Part shown: positions 46,076 to 57,886 of the stretch, one piece after another
How positions within the stretch are numbered: the first letter of the stretch is position 1
Layout of the letters: every line of letters begins with the position of its first letter
Assembly (NCBI GenBank): GCA_027186245.1
Contig: CP114481.1
Coordinates: 54,506,569 to 54,570,568 of the forward strand
DNA length: 64,000 nt
Source of the DNA: Coriaria nepalensis
Lineage: Eukaryota > Streptophyta > Magnoliopsida > Cucurbitales > Coriariaceae
Reading direction: 5' to 3'
The notes under the pieces: generated by a model
The model's input: only the letters and a program-made list of their open reading frames with translations
The model's database searches: none
Told to the model about the DNA's origin: nothing
Made by a program: the position numbers and the translations under genes

Positions 46076-49000
46076 TGAAATCCATGCATAGCCTCTATTT
46101 TCCTACCAATTTGGATACAAGGATCATGTTCGAGAGCCACTCCGGATCCTAAACCTCCCAATTGCTCCTACAGATAACAATTTTTCTACCTTCTCGACAG
46201 CAACCGTATTCCTTTCTTCGCTAAATTTCCTCCTCCTCTGTCTAACATGTCTCACTCTTGGCTTTACATTGAGCTAATGTATAATGTCATCTTCCTTAGT
46301 ACTTATCAGCTCAGAAGTATCCTAAGCAAATACATCAAGATTATGCTCCAAAGTTTAAATGATTTTCTTCAGTTTAGGCTCCGCCAGCCCGATCTTTATC
46401 CTCAGCTTCCTCCCCTTTCTTCCTCCTTTTTCACATCTTTTTCAGCCTTTTTACATTATTCCTCATCCAAGAGTTGTTCGCTCTTAACCATGTGCATCTT
46501 AGAGGATGGTCCCACTCTTCTCTTCTTAAGCTTTTATGATCTCCCTTCACAACTCTCACTCCTCCTTTAGTGGGAAACTTCATCACTAAATGCTTAGTTG
46601 ATAAGATGTAAAGGATTTAATAAAAGGATGCCCTAGAATGATATTATATCCAAATAGGAAGTTGACAACCATGAAGTTTACCATGACTATTGGCCTTTGT
46701 GACCCCTCTCCCAAAATCATTGGTAGACTTCCGGATACAAGGAATTTCTGGAGAAACCAGTAAGCGAAGTGTTGACTGGTCTCAGGCTTGCATTACTAAG
46801 GCCCATCTTTCCGAAAGTGGACAAAGACAAAACATCCATGACACTTCCTAAATCGACCAATACCTAGTGTATCAACATGGTATAGACATTGGCCGAGATG
46901 ATTAGAGTGTCGTTATAATGATATATGATCCCTTCTTTGTACCCGTGATTGAAAGTGATGTTGATCAGCGCCTTATTTTAAAGAGTGGTCGAAATTGCGA
47001 ACACTTTAGCTTGCATCAGGCTCCTCATCCACTTACTTTGTTGACGGCCTGAGTCCCCCCATTCAAGTCCTCCTACGATCACCTGTATTTCCCCCGCCAC
47101 ATTTTGATGTCCAAGATTATTTTCCTGCTAGGTATCCACCCTGTTCTCTCTACTATCATTTATTCTTCCCCCTCTCGGGTTCTCTATTCTTTCTATGTTC
47201 ATGAATTCCCCCAAGCGTCTCTCTTGGATTAGCCTTTCCACTTCTCTCTTCAGGTGTATACAGTCCTTTGTTTTGTGGCCATGATCCTTGTGATATTTGC
47301 AACATGACATTTTGTCTCATTGGGACAGTGCATTTCAACGGCTTGGAGGCACTAAAAAAGTTGTGATTTCTAAAACGATTGTAAATCATTTAAGTACTTA
47401 CTACTAGAGGTATGAAGGTTTCTCTGAAAAGCGGGGACGATCTTTTCTTATTTAGGCTCCTTCTTTCATCCTTCTTTTTCCTTTTTTCTTCTCTCTATTC
47501 CACTTTCCCCTTCGAGTTATCTCTCTTCCTCTTCCCCTCACTTCCTCTACTATTCTCCTATGTTTCTCCTTAGCTCTTTAGTTGGGACATAATGATCTAT
47601 TCGGCTACTCCAATCCTTCTTTGCTCTAGTAACGCTTCTGTATAAGGTGGTCCACCTTATTCGAAGCCTGGTTGAACCGCTCCACATAGTCCAATAAAGC
47701 TTCTTATGGGTTCTGCTTTATAGACTCATGAGAGAGAGAGTCGTATGTTAGCCGCTCCCCATAAATTAGACATAAACAACTGCTTCAGCTCATCAAATGA
47801 GTCGATAGAACCTAGTATGAGGGATGTGTACTAGTCACTGCCTGAGTCCAATAATGTGATGTGTAAGGATTAGCACATCATTTCGCCAGACATGGAGTTC
47901 ATCCACATGCACATTTTGTATGAGTTGACATGGTCCCAAGGATCCTTAGTTTCATCGTACATTAAGGTCGGAGACCTAAACTTCCTCGACAACTTGGCAT
48001 TTTGCACCCACTTAGTTAACAGGCTCTTTGGCTCATCCATGCACAAGGTGGTTCCCTTCATTGTTGCTTCTAACTCCTTCATTCTTTTAGTCAACTCATG
48101 GATAACCTTCGTCGGCCCCTTAGACTCTTCAGCACGGCTCATAAGAAGCATAACCCCTTCGATCTTTGGAGGGGGCTCAGATCCCACATTGTATCTGTTG
48201 AGTCCTCTGACTCTTCTTCCTATACCGTTTTGGTTTTTAGATGGGATACTACATTATCTTCCCCAGAGTGAGAGCCCCTTCCTACTAATGAGCCTCGGTG
48301 TCCCACTATAGGAAAATGCATGCCTCTACGCCTCGGCCCTTTTCCTTTCTTCTGCCTTACTCGGCCCTTTTCCTTTCTTCTGCCTTACTCGGCCTGATTT
48401 TGACATTCCTAACGTCTACAGAACACTCAACCACTTGGATAACTATTTCTACCAACCCTCTTTTCATTATCTTTATTGCCTACAATATGTCCACTCTATT
48501 GTTGACCACTTGGGGAGTTTGCAGAGGCGTTAGCTGTCCTTAGGCAGCGCTCATGGAACGCATTATTCTCCCTTTAGGTAAGGGTGAGAGGATTCTTTCT
48601 CTACCTTTCTCCTCCCTCATTCTCCCCCGTCTATTCTCCCTCGTAATTTTCCATACCTTATACCACTCTCCCTTAGGTTACTAATTTGTTAGAACTTTTG
48701 AAAATGAAGAGAACGCCCCCACGATCGATGCCAGACTGTTGACGTGGATATCTGTCCGTTATGAAGGGCTCCATAGTCGACAGTGTGCTCCAAGATCTAC
48801 ACATGCACTCACGAACAAAGAGTGACATGGGTTGAGGTCGGCCAACCCCGCTCTGTCACTCTAGTCAAGTTTTGTAGTATGAGAGGAAAGTTGATAATAA
48901 GGATTTTAGATCTCCAAAACTGCATCATATTACACAGTGATATCATATGGCTTTCATACTTGGGTAAAGTTAGGGAACCAAAGACAATTTTACACGTGTC

Positions 49001-49460
49001 CCACTCTCATTGGTCAGTAACATATTATTCCCTACTCTATGGCACATACATATCCCCTACTCAGAGCCATCTCGGTGTGTAATGATGTCGTCCCAGTCTG
49101 ACATGTTAGGGGTATGTCCCCCTACTCAGAGTTGCCACATCATACAATGATATTGCCTCAGTTTGACATGGTAGGGGCATGTTCCCCGCTCAAGCGTTAG
49201 TAAATTTCCACATGTCCTCTACCTTTTCTGCGTATCCTTGCTTAGGTCTAAGACGAGCGAGGCAACACTAGCTCAACCTCAGTCGACCGACATCTTATCA
49301 TCATGCTTAGCTATTACCTTGTTGTCTGATGTTTTCCCTTCGGCCCGACCTCGGCCATTAAATTCACACCCTATTAGGTCATCCTCATCTCTACCAACTA
49401 CGTCTCAGCCTCGATCTTTCCTATACGGGCCGAGGTTGTTGATCTAAGATTGTCCTGACA
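46076..49460 (-). mobile_element. Truncated, decayed Ty3/gypsy LTR retrotransposon
   Basis: Read on the minus strand: one LTR (49460-48737), leader, gag, protease and the beginning of reverse transcriptase, then an abrupt end at about 46076 inside the laccase pseudogene. Gag is recognised from LSRKFRSPTLMYDETKDPWD (about 48020-47960) and from the zinc-knuckle-like CKYHKDHGHKTKDCIHLKRE (about 47302-47240). The protease region at about 46880-46780 shows VLVDLGS, in place of the usual D-S/T-G active site, followed by the flap-side stretch. The RT lead-in VEKLLSVGAI is near 46200. Frames are interrupted many times. The second LTR, the rest of RT, RNase H and integrase are absent. It is a dead old copy. 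Confidence 0.85.
48737..49460 (-). repeat. Single LTR of the gypsy element, TG...CA bounded
   Basis: A 724-bp block begins TGTTGACG and ends CCTGACA, the canonical TG/CA ends. Directly inside it, on the minus strand from 48736, is GTCTGGCATCGATCGTGGGG, which resembles the primer-binding-site region TGGCGCCG-x-GTGGGG typical of plant gypsy elements. This fixes it as the 5' LTR. No partner LTR occurs in the window. Confidence 0.7.
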
Positions 49461-51263
49461 TCAGACCCGATAATATTCATAATTGATTTTCGTTAAGATA
49501 CCTTACCCTTGCTTATAGAACAAGTAAAAATTCAAGAAAAAAAGGATATGTATATGTTTCTCACGATAGTATCTCTATTTATCTTTATTTTTAAAAAGAT
49601 ATTATATTTTATATATATATGATTTATATCATAGATGAAGTATTTGATTTCCTTTAGAATATGTAAAATTCTTCCTTAATGTTTTCTTATTTTGCTTCCT
49701 ACGCATAATTTGCGTAAGTTTTCTTTTCTTGGTTTTTTGTTTGGACTTTTCGATTGTCAGTAGTAGGTTACAAACATCTTTTACCATCTTTCAGTGTACT
49801 ATGAAACCACTGCATAAAGCAGCAACTGGCAGCCGCCCACGTTGGATGTCTAGAGCATAGGGTTGATAGAATTTTGGAAGCGAAGAACATGTATGATACG
49901 TTTTTTTCAAAACGACATGTTCATCCTCGCATTGTTTGTGGTTTTGAATGAAAATGGTTTTCTTTGGACATGACATGACAAGTATTTATAAAATCACATT
50001 AAGTAAGTAAAGTGAAATTTCATTTTTTTCTAGCATTAGAAAGTAGGAAATAAATTGAAGTGATCATCCAATCTTCTCCAGATTCATGTAAATTTATAAA
50101 CAAACTATACATATATTGAGAAAACATTTAACCCATAGATTTCCAAGAACATAGATGACAAATAGAATTTTGACAGGATCATGAACTTTGTGGTCATGAA
50201 ATAAAAAAAAAAAAAAAAAAAAAAAACTTTGGAGTTTGATTTGACATGTTCTTGGGGGAGGACTTTTAAACCGCGGTTTGAAGACATTGTTGTAACATAA
50301 CTCCATGTCCAAAATGGTAGGTCTATCTCGCATGTCTTTTTTAATTAGGTAAATACCTAATCGGTCCCCACCAAGCATTAATATTGCATTATATTCAGCC
50401 TCACTTTCACTAATGATATATATACCTAATTAATTAACACTTTCTGGACTCTAATTCCAATTAAAAACTAAGACTGTCGATTACATATGAAACTATGGAA
50501 TAATATTTTTACCCGACTCTATACGTTTTGCATGGAACGACATGTCACTCGCTTTGTCTTCTCATTTAGTGTTTGTCGTAGTCAAGATTATTCTATCTTC
50601 TGATATATACTAACTATTGGTTTTTTTTTTAAACCAAAAAAAAAACCAAAAACATGAATGGAAAAAAGAAGTTACGTAATCTCCAAGCATTTGTTTGCAA
50701 GCAATTAACATTCATTGAATGAATGGTCTGCATCATGTTAATCCGTTTATCATTTGATTTAGTTAGAACTTAACATCCTCTCTTTACATTTTCGTTGAAC
50801 TTTTCAACCCTTTGCTACATGCCAATGAAGAAAACGAATCGAAAACGACGCAAGATCTAGAAACAAAAATAACATGTTATAAATTAACATAATATATAAA
50901 ATTTTAATCTAAATGAAAAATATTTATTACAATACAAACATAAGCTTATACTTATGTAAATACTAGAATAAATATGTTATACTCAAATACATATATATGT
51001 TCACTCGCTTATTCATCAATCAATCAATCAATTTGTTCCACGTAAGATATTATTACGTAATTAAAAAGTGTGTACACAAGATACTATCATTATCAATAGC
51101 AATAATTAAGAACTAAAATCAAAGTCGGCATTCGACCAAGGTTGAAAATAACACATAGAAAGATAAGTTCGATTGGTTCTTTGACTTGTGGAAACCTCCT
51201 ATATATACCCATGAAGATACGTTCAAATGATACAATTAAGAAAAGAATCATTCTTGTTTTTCC
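49461..51263. other. Laccase promoter region, right copy of the duplication
   Basis: No gene seen. From about 49475 it is related to 43750-44411. An A run lies at 50202-50225. A probable TATA box CTATATATACC at 51189-51199 is about 70 bp before the laccase ATG; the pseudogene copy keeps the same element at 44348-44361. Confidence 0.55.
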
Positions 51264-53747
51264 ATGATCATGATCAACATGAAACCATTTCCTAAGTTCC
51301 AACTTCTTGTTTTCCTTTTGTTTTTAACTAGCATCCTCCAATATTGCCAAGCTAATTATGTCCGTTACAAATTTGTGGTAAGACTCGTTAACTTTTAACG
51401 GACAATAGTCGATGTATATGTATGTTTGTTGTATGTTGTTGAATCCTTTCTTTAATGCATAGTTCGAGCTAAGACTGTGCCGGACCGACAAATATCAGGA
51501 ACTTGATAGTATAATATATGTATGGTGCATTTATATTTGTAGGTTGAAGAGGCTCCATATACAAGATTGTGCAGCACAAAGAAGATATTGACTGTAAATG
51601 GGAAATTCCCAGGGCCACCACTCTATGTTCACAAGGGAGAAACAATCATTGTTGATGTTTATAACAAAGCTAGTGAGAACATTACCATTCACTGGTAATA
51701 ACTATGTATATTTGTATGTATATTACATCCCTATTTTATAATTGAGTAATTACAATGTTTTATTACATATTCTAACATAGGCATGGAGTCAAACAACCGA
51801 GATATCCATGGTCAGATGGTCCGGAATATATCACACAGTGTCCGATACAGCCGGGAGCCAAGTTTAGCCAAAAGCTTATATTTTCCAGCGAAGAGGGGAC
51901 TTTATGGTGGCATGCACATAGTACCTGGGCAAGAGCCACGGTTCATGGAGCAATAGTCGTTTATCCTAAGAAAGGAACTACTTATCCATTCCCTAAACCT
52001 CATTATGAAGTTCCTGTCATCCTTGGTAGGGAACCAATTCACTAAGAACTTAATTAGTCTTAAAACATTATACTTAGTTTTCTAACATAAGCTTTAAGCT
52101 TGCGAGATCACGAACCGGTAACTTAATCATCATATTGACTTACAATTTTATATTTTAAATCTGTTTGTTTGTCTCCTTGTTATGTCCATGTCCATATTCA
52201 ACTGTTAGTACTGTTTTTTTTCTTGAATAAGCTTTATTTTGAATATGTAGGGGATTGGTGGAAGGAAGACATTGATACGGTTTATGCCGACTTTCTTCAG
52301 TCTGGAGGAGATCCTAGTCTTTCAGATGCTTACACTATCAATGGTCAACCTGGTGATCTTTTACCTTGCTCAAGTCCAGGTAATTATATCAATCAATACC
52401 TTAATTTGTAGATCAAGTTATTAACAATATAGATCTAGATTGATTAGAAACAGCTATTATTTAGCTTTAATGTTCATGACAAGTACTCCACTTCTTATTT
52501 TTGTACTAATGACTCTGCTTGTACAAACTAATATTGTATCACCATATGTAGAAACATTCAAGCTTTTGGTTGATTCCGGCAAGACCTATCTGCTCCGGAT
52601 AATAAATGCAGCCCTACAAGAAATTCTCTTCTTCGCCCTTGCGAAACACAACCTGACTGTTGTTGCCACTGATGCTAGCTACACTAAGCCATATGAAACT
52701 GATTATATCGCCATACCTCCCGGCAAAACCCTTGATGTCATCTTCACCGCTAACCAAAAACCGGGCCGCTATTACATGGCGGCTCATGCTTATTCTAGTA
52801 CTCCTAGCCTTGCTTATGATAACACAACCGCTACAGCCATTGTCGAATACAATATTCCAAATCACACTTTCACTTCAACTCCTTTAATGCCTCACCTTCC
52901 CAACTTTACCGATGATAATGCATCATTCAATTTTACTGGCAGTCTCAGAAGCTTAAATGATAAAAATCACCCAATCGATGTCCCATTGGAAATAAGCACT
53001 AGACTGTTTTACACCCTTAGCATCAACACATTTGAATGCCCAAATAATTCATGTGCGGGGCCTAATGGCACTCGCTTAGCCTCTAGTATTAACAACATAA
53101 GTTTTGTAAACCCTAATATTAGCATATTACAAGCCTACTATACCAACCGTGCAAATGGAGTTTTCGGTACCAACTTTCCAAGTTTCCCACCGCTACTCTT
53201 TAACTTCACGGCTGATGACTTGCCGTTGGACCTAGAGATTACAAGAAGAGGGACCGAGGTGAAGGTATTGGACTATAACTCGACCGTCGAACTTGTATTT
53301 CAGGGAACAAATGTATCGGCCGGTGCTAGTGCTCATCCTATGCATCTCCATGGATATAGTTTCTACGTTGTTGGACAAGGGCTTGGAAATTTCGACAAAG
53401 ATAAGGATCCTTTGAATTATAATCTTGTCGATCCTTCTCTCGAGAATACTATTTCTGTTCCTGTAAACGGTTGGACTGCCATAAGATTCAAAGCCAACAA
53501 TCCAGGTATATACGATCCGAGCCTGCATCCGGCTAGCTCGATCTAACCATTGCTCTTAGTTGTTGTGTTTAATTAGAAGTTAATTAATTCTCTATTTTTG
53601 TTAATGTGACATGTAGGTGTTTGGTTTATGCATTGTCATCTGGAACGACATCTATCATGGGGCATGGACACAGCATTCATAGTCAAAAATGGGAAAACTC
53701 CAAATTCACATATCTTACCTCCACCACCAGACATGCCACCATGTTGA
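51264..53747 (+). CDS. Laccase (multicopper oxidase), secreted
   Basis: Laccases oxidise monolignols and other phenolics in the wall using four coppers. Six exons: 51264-51377, 51543-51694, 51781-52025, 52251-52379, 52552-53505, 53617-53747; 574 residues. Three in-frame ATGs lie within six codons (51264, 51270, 51279); the first is taken. A signal peptide covers about residues 1-29. Copper sites are complete: HWHG (88-91), WWHAH (131-135), HPMHLHG (475-481) and [12 protein letters not shown] (537-548), with the T1 ligands His475, Cys538, His543 and axial residue Met548 or near. Many NxS/T sequons are present, and the tail ends PPPPDMPPC. The motif [13 protein letters not shown] suggests the LAC14/15-type branch. 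It is the intact right member of a tandem pair with the pseudogene at 44412. Confidence 0.95.
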
Positions 53748-55362
53748 ATTCATTAAGCTAATACCATGATCACCATGTTATATTTCTATGCTCTGTTTGT
53801 GATGATCACCATGCTTGTTATGTTTCTATGTCTATGTTATTATTCGTTCTATAGATACATACATGTTGTATATATATGTATGTATACATATAGTCAGTAG
53901 CTTGAAATTAAGATTTGATCTGCAGTGTACGTGTTGCAAAGTTAGCAGCACATATTAATAAATAATCAAGTTCTTTCTGTTTTCTCTTCTTTCTTTTGTT
54001 TTTCTATTTCTCGAGCCAAGGTGTTCATATTATTATGAAAAATTATAACTATTAACATCTAATTAGTCTCCGATCCAGCTCACATGCCACTTCTAATGCC
54101 GAAAGCTTAACATCTACCTCTTTCGAAACTGACGTTCTTCACATAATCCTTTTCCTAAATATTTTTAACCATTATTAAATACCAATGTATCTTTGATCAC
54201 AACCGGAAAAAGTATACGTCAATTAATATCGACTAATTTACAAAATTTTGGTATTTGCGGCGGTCTTTTGGAATTGCCGAGTACTTAAGCCCGATAAAAA
54301 CACGTCTTTCCCGGCGTCTTTCCCGGCATACAATACTGACCGTTGGCAGAAAGAAAAAGAAACGGTTTTATTTTTTGGCGCCAATTAACAGTACAAATAT
54401 TTTCTTCCTCTCTCCATAGCCGTTAAGTCATAACTCAAAAGCTCTTCTTCTTCTCTTCTTCTTCACTGGTCCCTCAATTTTTCCTCTCCGAGTTTTTTTC
54501 AATTTCGGCATAATCCCACGACCTATCTGATCAGGCGCAACAACATGATAAGGCTCATGATTCCACAACCTATCTCCAATTTTTCTTCCTCTCGAGCAGA
54601 CTTTTCCATATTGACTCTCGAATTTGGTAAGCTTGAATTTCTTTATAATTTTCGCTTCCTTTTTTTTTTTGCCCTAAATTTCGCAGATAGTTATGGTGAA
54701 ATAGTCTTGGATTTATCTTCTTAGACTTGTAAGTCGGTCAACCTACAGATTTGCAGATTATGTCTTTATTTCCTTCTTCATTTGCTATTCTGTTGGCGCA
54801 TTTCTTTGACCATTATTAGGTTTTCTTTGCCGACTGCGCGTGTTCTGGTGTTAATACTATGAATCTGATTGTGGTCGTGTTTTAGGCTTATGCTTGTACC
54901 CTTGATTATTGCCGACTAGCTGTTTGATATCTGGTCTAAATCGAAATATTGTCTTTTAACTTTCCTACAAGGTTGCCTCAACTGGGATATCTGATCTCAT
55001 GATCTCATCTCCAGAAATTGGTGTTTTTTGTCTTGAGCAAGACAGGACCCTGCTTCTTGACTTTTTGTTACGGCTTTATAGAGATATTTTATTCAAAAAG
55101 TTTCATAAAACTGTCTTTACCCCTACCTTAAACAGCTCTTCAGAAATCTAGTTTGAGGATCGAATCATGTTTGATACAAGTAAACAACAACGTCGACAAC
55201 AGTAACCATAAAAGAAAAAAAAAAGAGAGGAAGGTCGCATTTATTGAGATTCTAGAGAATCGATAATAAGAGTTGGCAACTACAAATAAGAAATGAAATG
55301 TAATCCAAAACCATGAAATAAGGCTGTTCAAAACTTTAAAATCAAGAGTGAGAAGGCTAAGG
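53748..55362. promoter_or_regulatory. Intergenic with orphan E2F-type promoter
   Basis: After the laccase 3' flank the interval carries a compact set of E2F-like sites: a tandem 12-mer GTCTTTCCCGGC (54304-54315, 54316-54327) and the palindrome TTGGCGCCAA (54375-54384). Downstream a CT-rich leader-like tract (54440-54510), an ATG at 54546 and a splice-donor-like TTTG|GTAAGCTT at about 54629 look like the start of a + strand gene. I could find no continuing coding exon before the resistance gene that enters from the right. The rest is the 3' flank of that gene. Confidence 0.5.
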
Positions 55363-57447
55363 TTAGAGATTGAAATTACCAAATGTTAGATTGGGGTTTC
55401 CTGTATTATTTATATCGACATTCCCCACCCCACCAATCCCATTCACAAAAATCTTCTGGTCACCACCTCCTTCATTTTTCACCGATGCTGATCCTTTTAT
55501 TTTTTTCCTCTTTGGCTCTTCTGCAACAGAACAATTTATCTTCTCATAATCATGTTCCAGTTCTTCTAATTTTGCACATAAACTATTTCCCAAACTGGCA
55601 CGTTCTAGAAGTTTCCCTTCTTCAAGTCTAATTTCCAGGAATTTCTTTTCCTCACTGATATTTTCCACCTTAGCCAACCAAACTTCAACTTCTTCCCTCA
55701 ACTTTTTTCCTGGTTTGACCTCACCTTCTATTATTGACTGCAAATTCTTCTTCTGGGTGTTCACCTCTTTAATTTTTCTCTTCAGTTTCTTCATGCTTGA
55801 TTTTCGAAACTTTCCCAGCTCTTGTAATTTACTTTCCCATTCAACTTTGCTAACTCCATTCAAAGAAGCACCCAAGAGTGATAGGGCTAATGGATGGCCA
55901 TTGGCATACTCTACCAAACGATTTGATAGCTCTTCAAAACCAGTTGATGGATAAGACTTATCAAAAGCATTTGAATAGAATAGAGTAAGAGCATCATGAT
56001 TGTTCAATTTTTCAACCTCATAAGTCTTCTTAACTCCATGGTTGTCAAACAGCTCTTTCTTTCTAGTTGTTATGATAATTCTGCTTCCTGGACCAAACCA
56101 ATTGGTATTTCCAGCAAGTTTCTGCAATTGAATTATATTATCAACATCATCAAGAACTATAAGAACTCTTTTACGGAACAGCCTTTCTCTGATCACATTT
56201 ATTCCTCTATCATCAAAGTTTATCTTAGAATGTCTTTTATGTCTCAGAATATCTTTAAGAACCATCTCCTGTAACTTGCATACATCTTCAAGACCGGATC
56301 TCTCACATTTCTTACTGATGTTCGCTAGAAAGCAACTGCCATCAAATTGTTTAGTTATCGAGTTGAATAAAGCTTTTCCAATTGTTGTCTTGCCTATTCC
56401 TCCAGGCCCATAGATACCTATCATGCGAACATCATTAGATTTGAGGTCTAATAGCAATTCCAGTTCTTGAAGACGAGAATCTATTCCCACTGGGTACTTA
56501 GCAACAAATAGATCTGTGCGATTCAACTTTATGGATATCTCTTCAACAATTTCCTCAATAAAAGTAGACTCGGACCTGCCAATGATAGAAGGAGACACAA
56601 TGAATGTACTTAAATGCTGTTATATTTGGACTCTTATGAACTATATTGTCATAGTTTACCCTGTTTGTGAATCACATTCATGCAAAATTAGTCACAAATT
56701 TCAGGAACTATCTTAAACTCATATATTAAGTATACTCCCCAAAACTTAAACTGGTCAGGTATACCTAACATTGTATATTTAGCATAATCAAAAAGGCTGA
56801 TTTGGGACTATAGCATCAAGGGGCACATGCTGTTTATAAGAAAATGCCCGTTTTGTGGCAAGAAAAGGTCTCCGGTCCTTCTAAATTCAAGTCTGGAAAG
56901 AACTCAATATCAATATATTCAACGAGGAAGGGAGTTCAGTTAGTCATTCTTACCGGTTTCCTAGATACCACCCAGTCAAATTTGCTGCTTTGTTGAGAGC
57001 TGACCTCCATTTCTGCACCTTATGCATCTGTTTCTTGAACTTCTCTTCATGTTCCTCAAGTGCTTCACCATATCCTCCTGTCAGATCCTTCACAGCAGAA
57101 GGTTCCACATGGTAAAACACGGGCCTAACTTCCTGACCCTTTTTAGCTTCCCAACAGTCAGTGATCTTCACAACTTCATCCAAACACCAAGGAGAAGATG
57201 CATAGTTCTTGGAGAAGACAATGACCAGAAACCTCGACCCTTCTATGGCTTTGACAAGTGTAGGTGAGAGCTCTTCTCCTCTGTCTAGTTCTTCGTCATC
57301 TTTGAAAGTTCTTATTCCCTCCCTGTCTAATGCTTTATAAAGATGGCCTGTAAAGTTATCCCGAGTGTCTTTGCTTATGAAACTCAAGAATACGTCGTAC
57401 TTGTAACTATGACCAGAAGAGGCTTCTAGAGTACCAAGTGAACCCAT
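55363..57447 (-). CDS. TIR-NB-ARC protein with C-terminal RPS2-like coiled coil (no LRR)
   Basis: A two-exon immune-receptor gene: 57447-56954 (TIR) and 56575-55363, joined at phase 2, 568 residues. The TIR domain (about 16-165) has YDVFLSF, the BB-loop region FKDDEELDRGEELSP and SSPWCLDEVVKI with the catalytic-type Glu. The NB-ARC follows with P-loop GPGGIGKTT (221-229), kinase-2 VLIVLDDVD (about 302-310), RNBS-B GSRIIITTR (328-336) and GHPLALSLLG in the GLPL position (391-400). It ends soon after WESKLQELGK. There is no MHD motif and no LRR. Residues about 425-520 instead form a basic/acidic coiled coil (KLKRKIKEVNTQKKNLQSII, EVEVWLAKVENI) of the kind found at the N-terminus of RPS2-type CC-NB-LRR proteins, then a Gly/Asn-rich tail. 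NADase-type signalling by the TIR is possible; the role of the graft is unknown. Confidence 0.88.
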
Positions 57448-57486
57448 TTGGAAGTTTTGAAACTAATCACTCGTGTCAGTTTAAGA

Positions 57487-57886
57487 AGACTAGTTAAGTG
57501 CTGAAGTTGGTTTGCCTGATATTTATATGCGACGATTTAGATCTGATCAGGGAAGTTTCTGGACAGGAGCTAGAATGAAGAGACCAAATCTGAGTGTACT
57601 TCCTGAAGTATGCCAGATCAGTGCCTGTTGGGATCTGTTGATTCTTTGACCGTCCCAATTTTTTGAATAAATTTAGGAATCTTTGAAGACTAGTCAAGTG
57701 CTGAAGTTGCTTTGCTTGATTTTTATATGCGACGATTTAGATCTGATCAGGGAAGTTTCTGGGCAGGAGCTAAAATGAAGAGACCAAATCTGAGTGTACT
57801 TCCTGAAGTATGCCAGATCAGTGCCAGTTGGGATCTGTTGATTCTTTGACAGTCCCAATTTTTTGAATAGAAGTTAGGAATCTTTG
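57487..57886. repeat. Tandem 200-bp direct repeat upstream of the TIR-NB gene
   Basis: Two adjacent units, 57487-57686 and 57687-57886, share nearly all positions, both starting AGACTAGT-x-AAGTGCTGAAG and ending near TTAGGAATCTTTGAA. Shared blocks include GCGACGATTTAGATCTGATC and CCTGAAGTATGCCAGATCAG. They begin 40 bp before the ATG of the resistance gene, so they duplicate part of its leader or promoter. Confidence 0.92.

Noticed and set aside
46247..46570. 107-codon + strand frame after the laccase pseudogene
   Set aside because: It is the antisense of the gypsy pol remnant (protease to RT linker).
47892..48311. 139-codon + strand frame
   Set aside because: Antisense of the gypsy gag region recognised on the minus strand.
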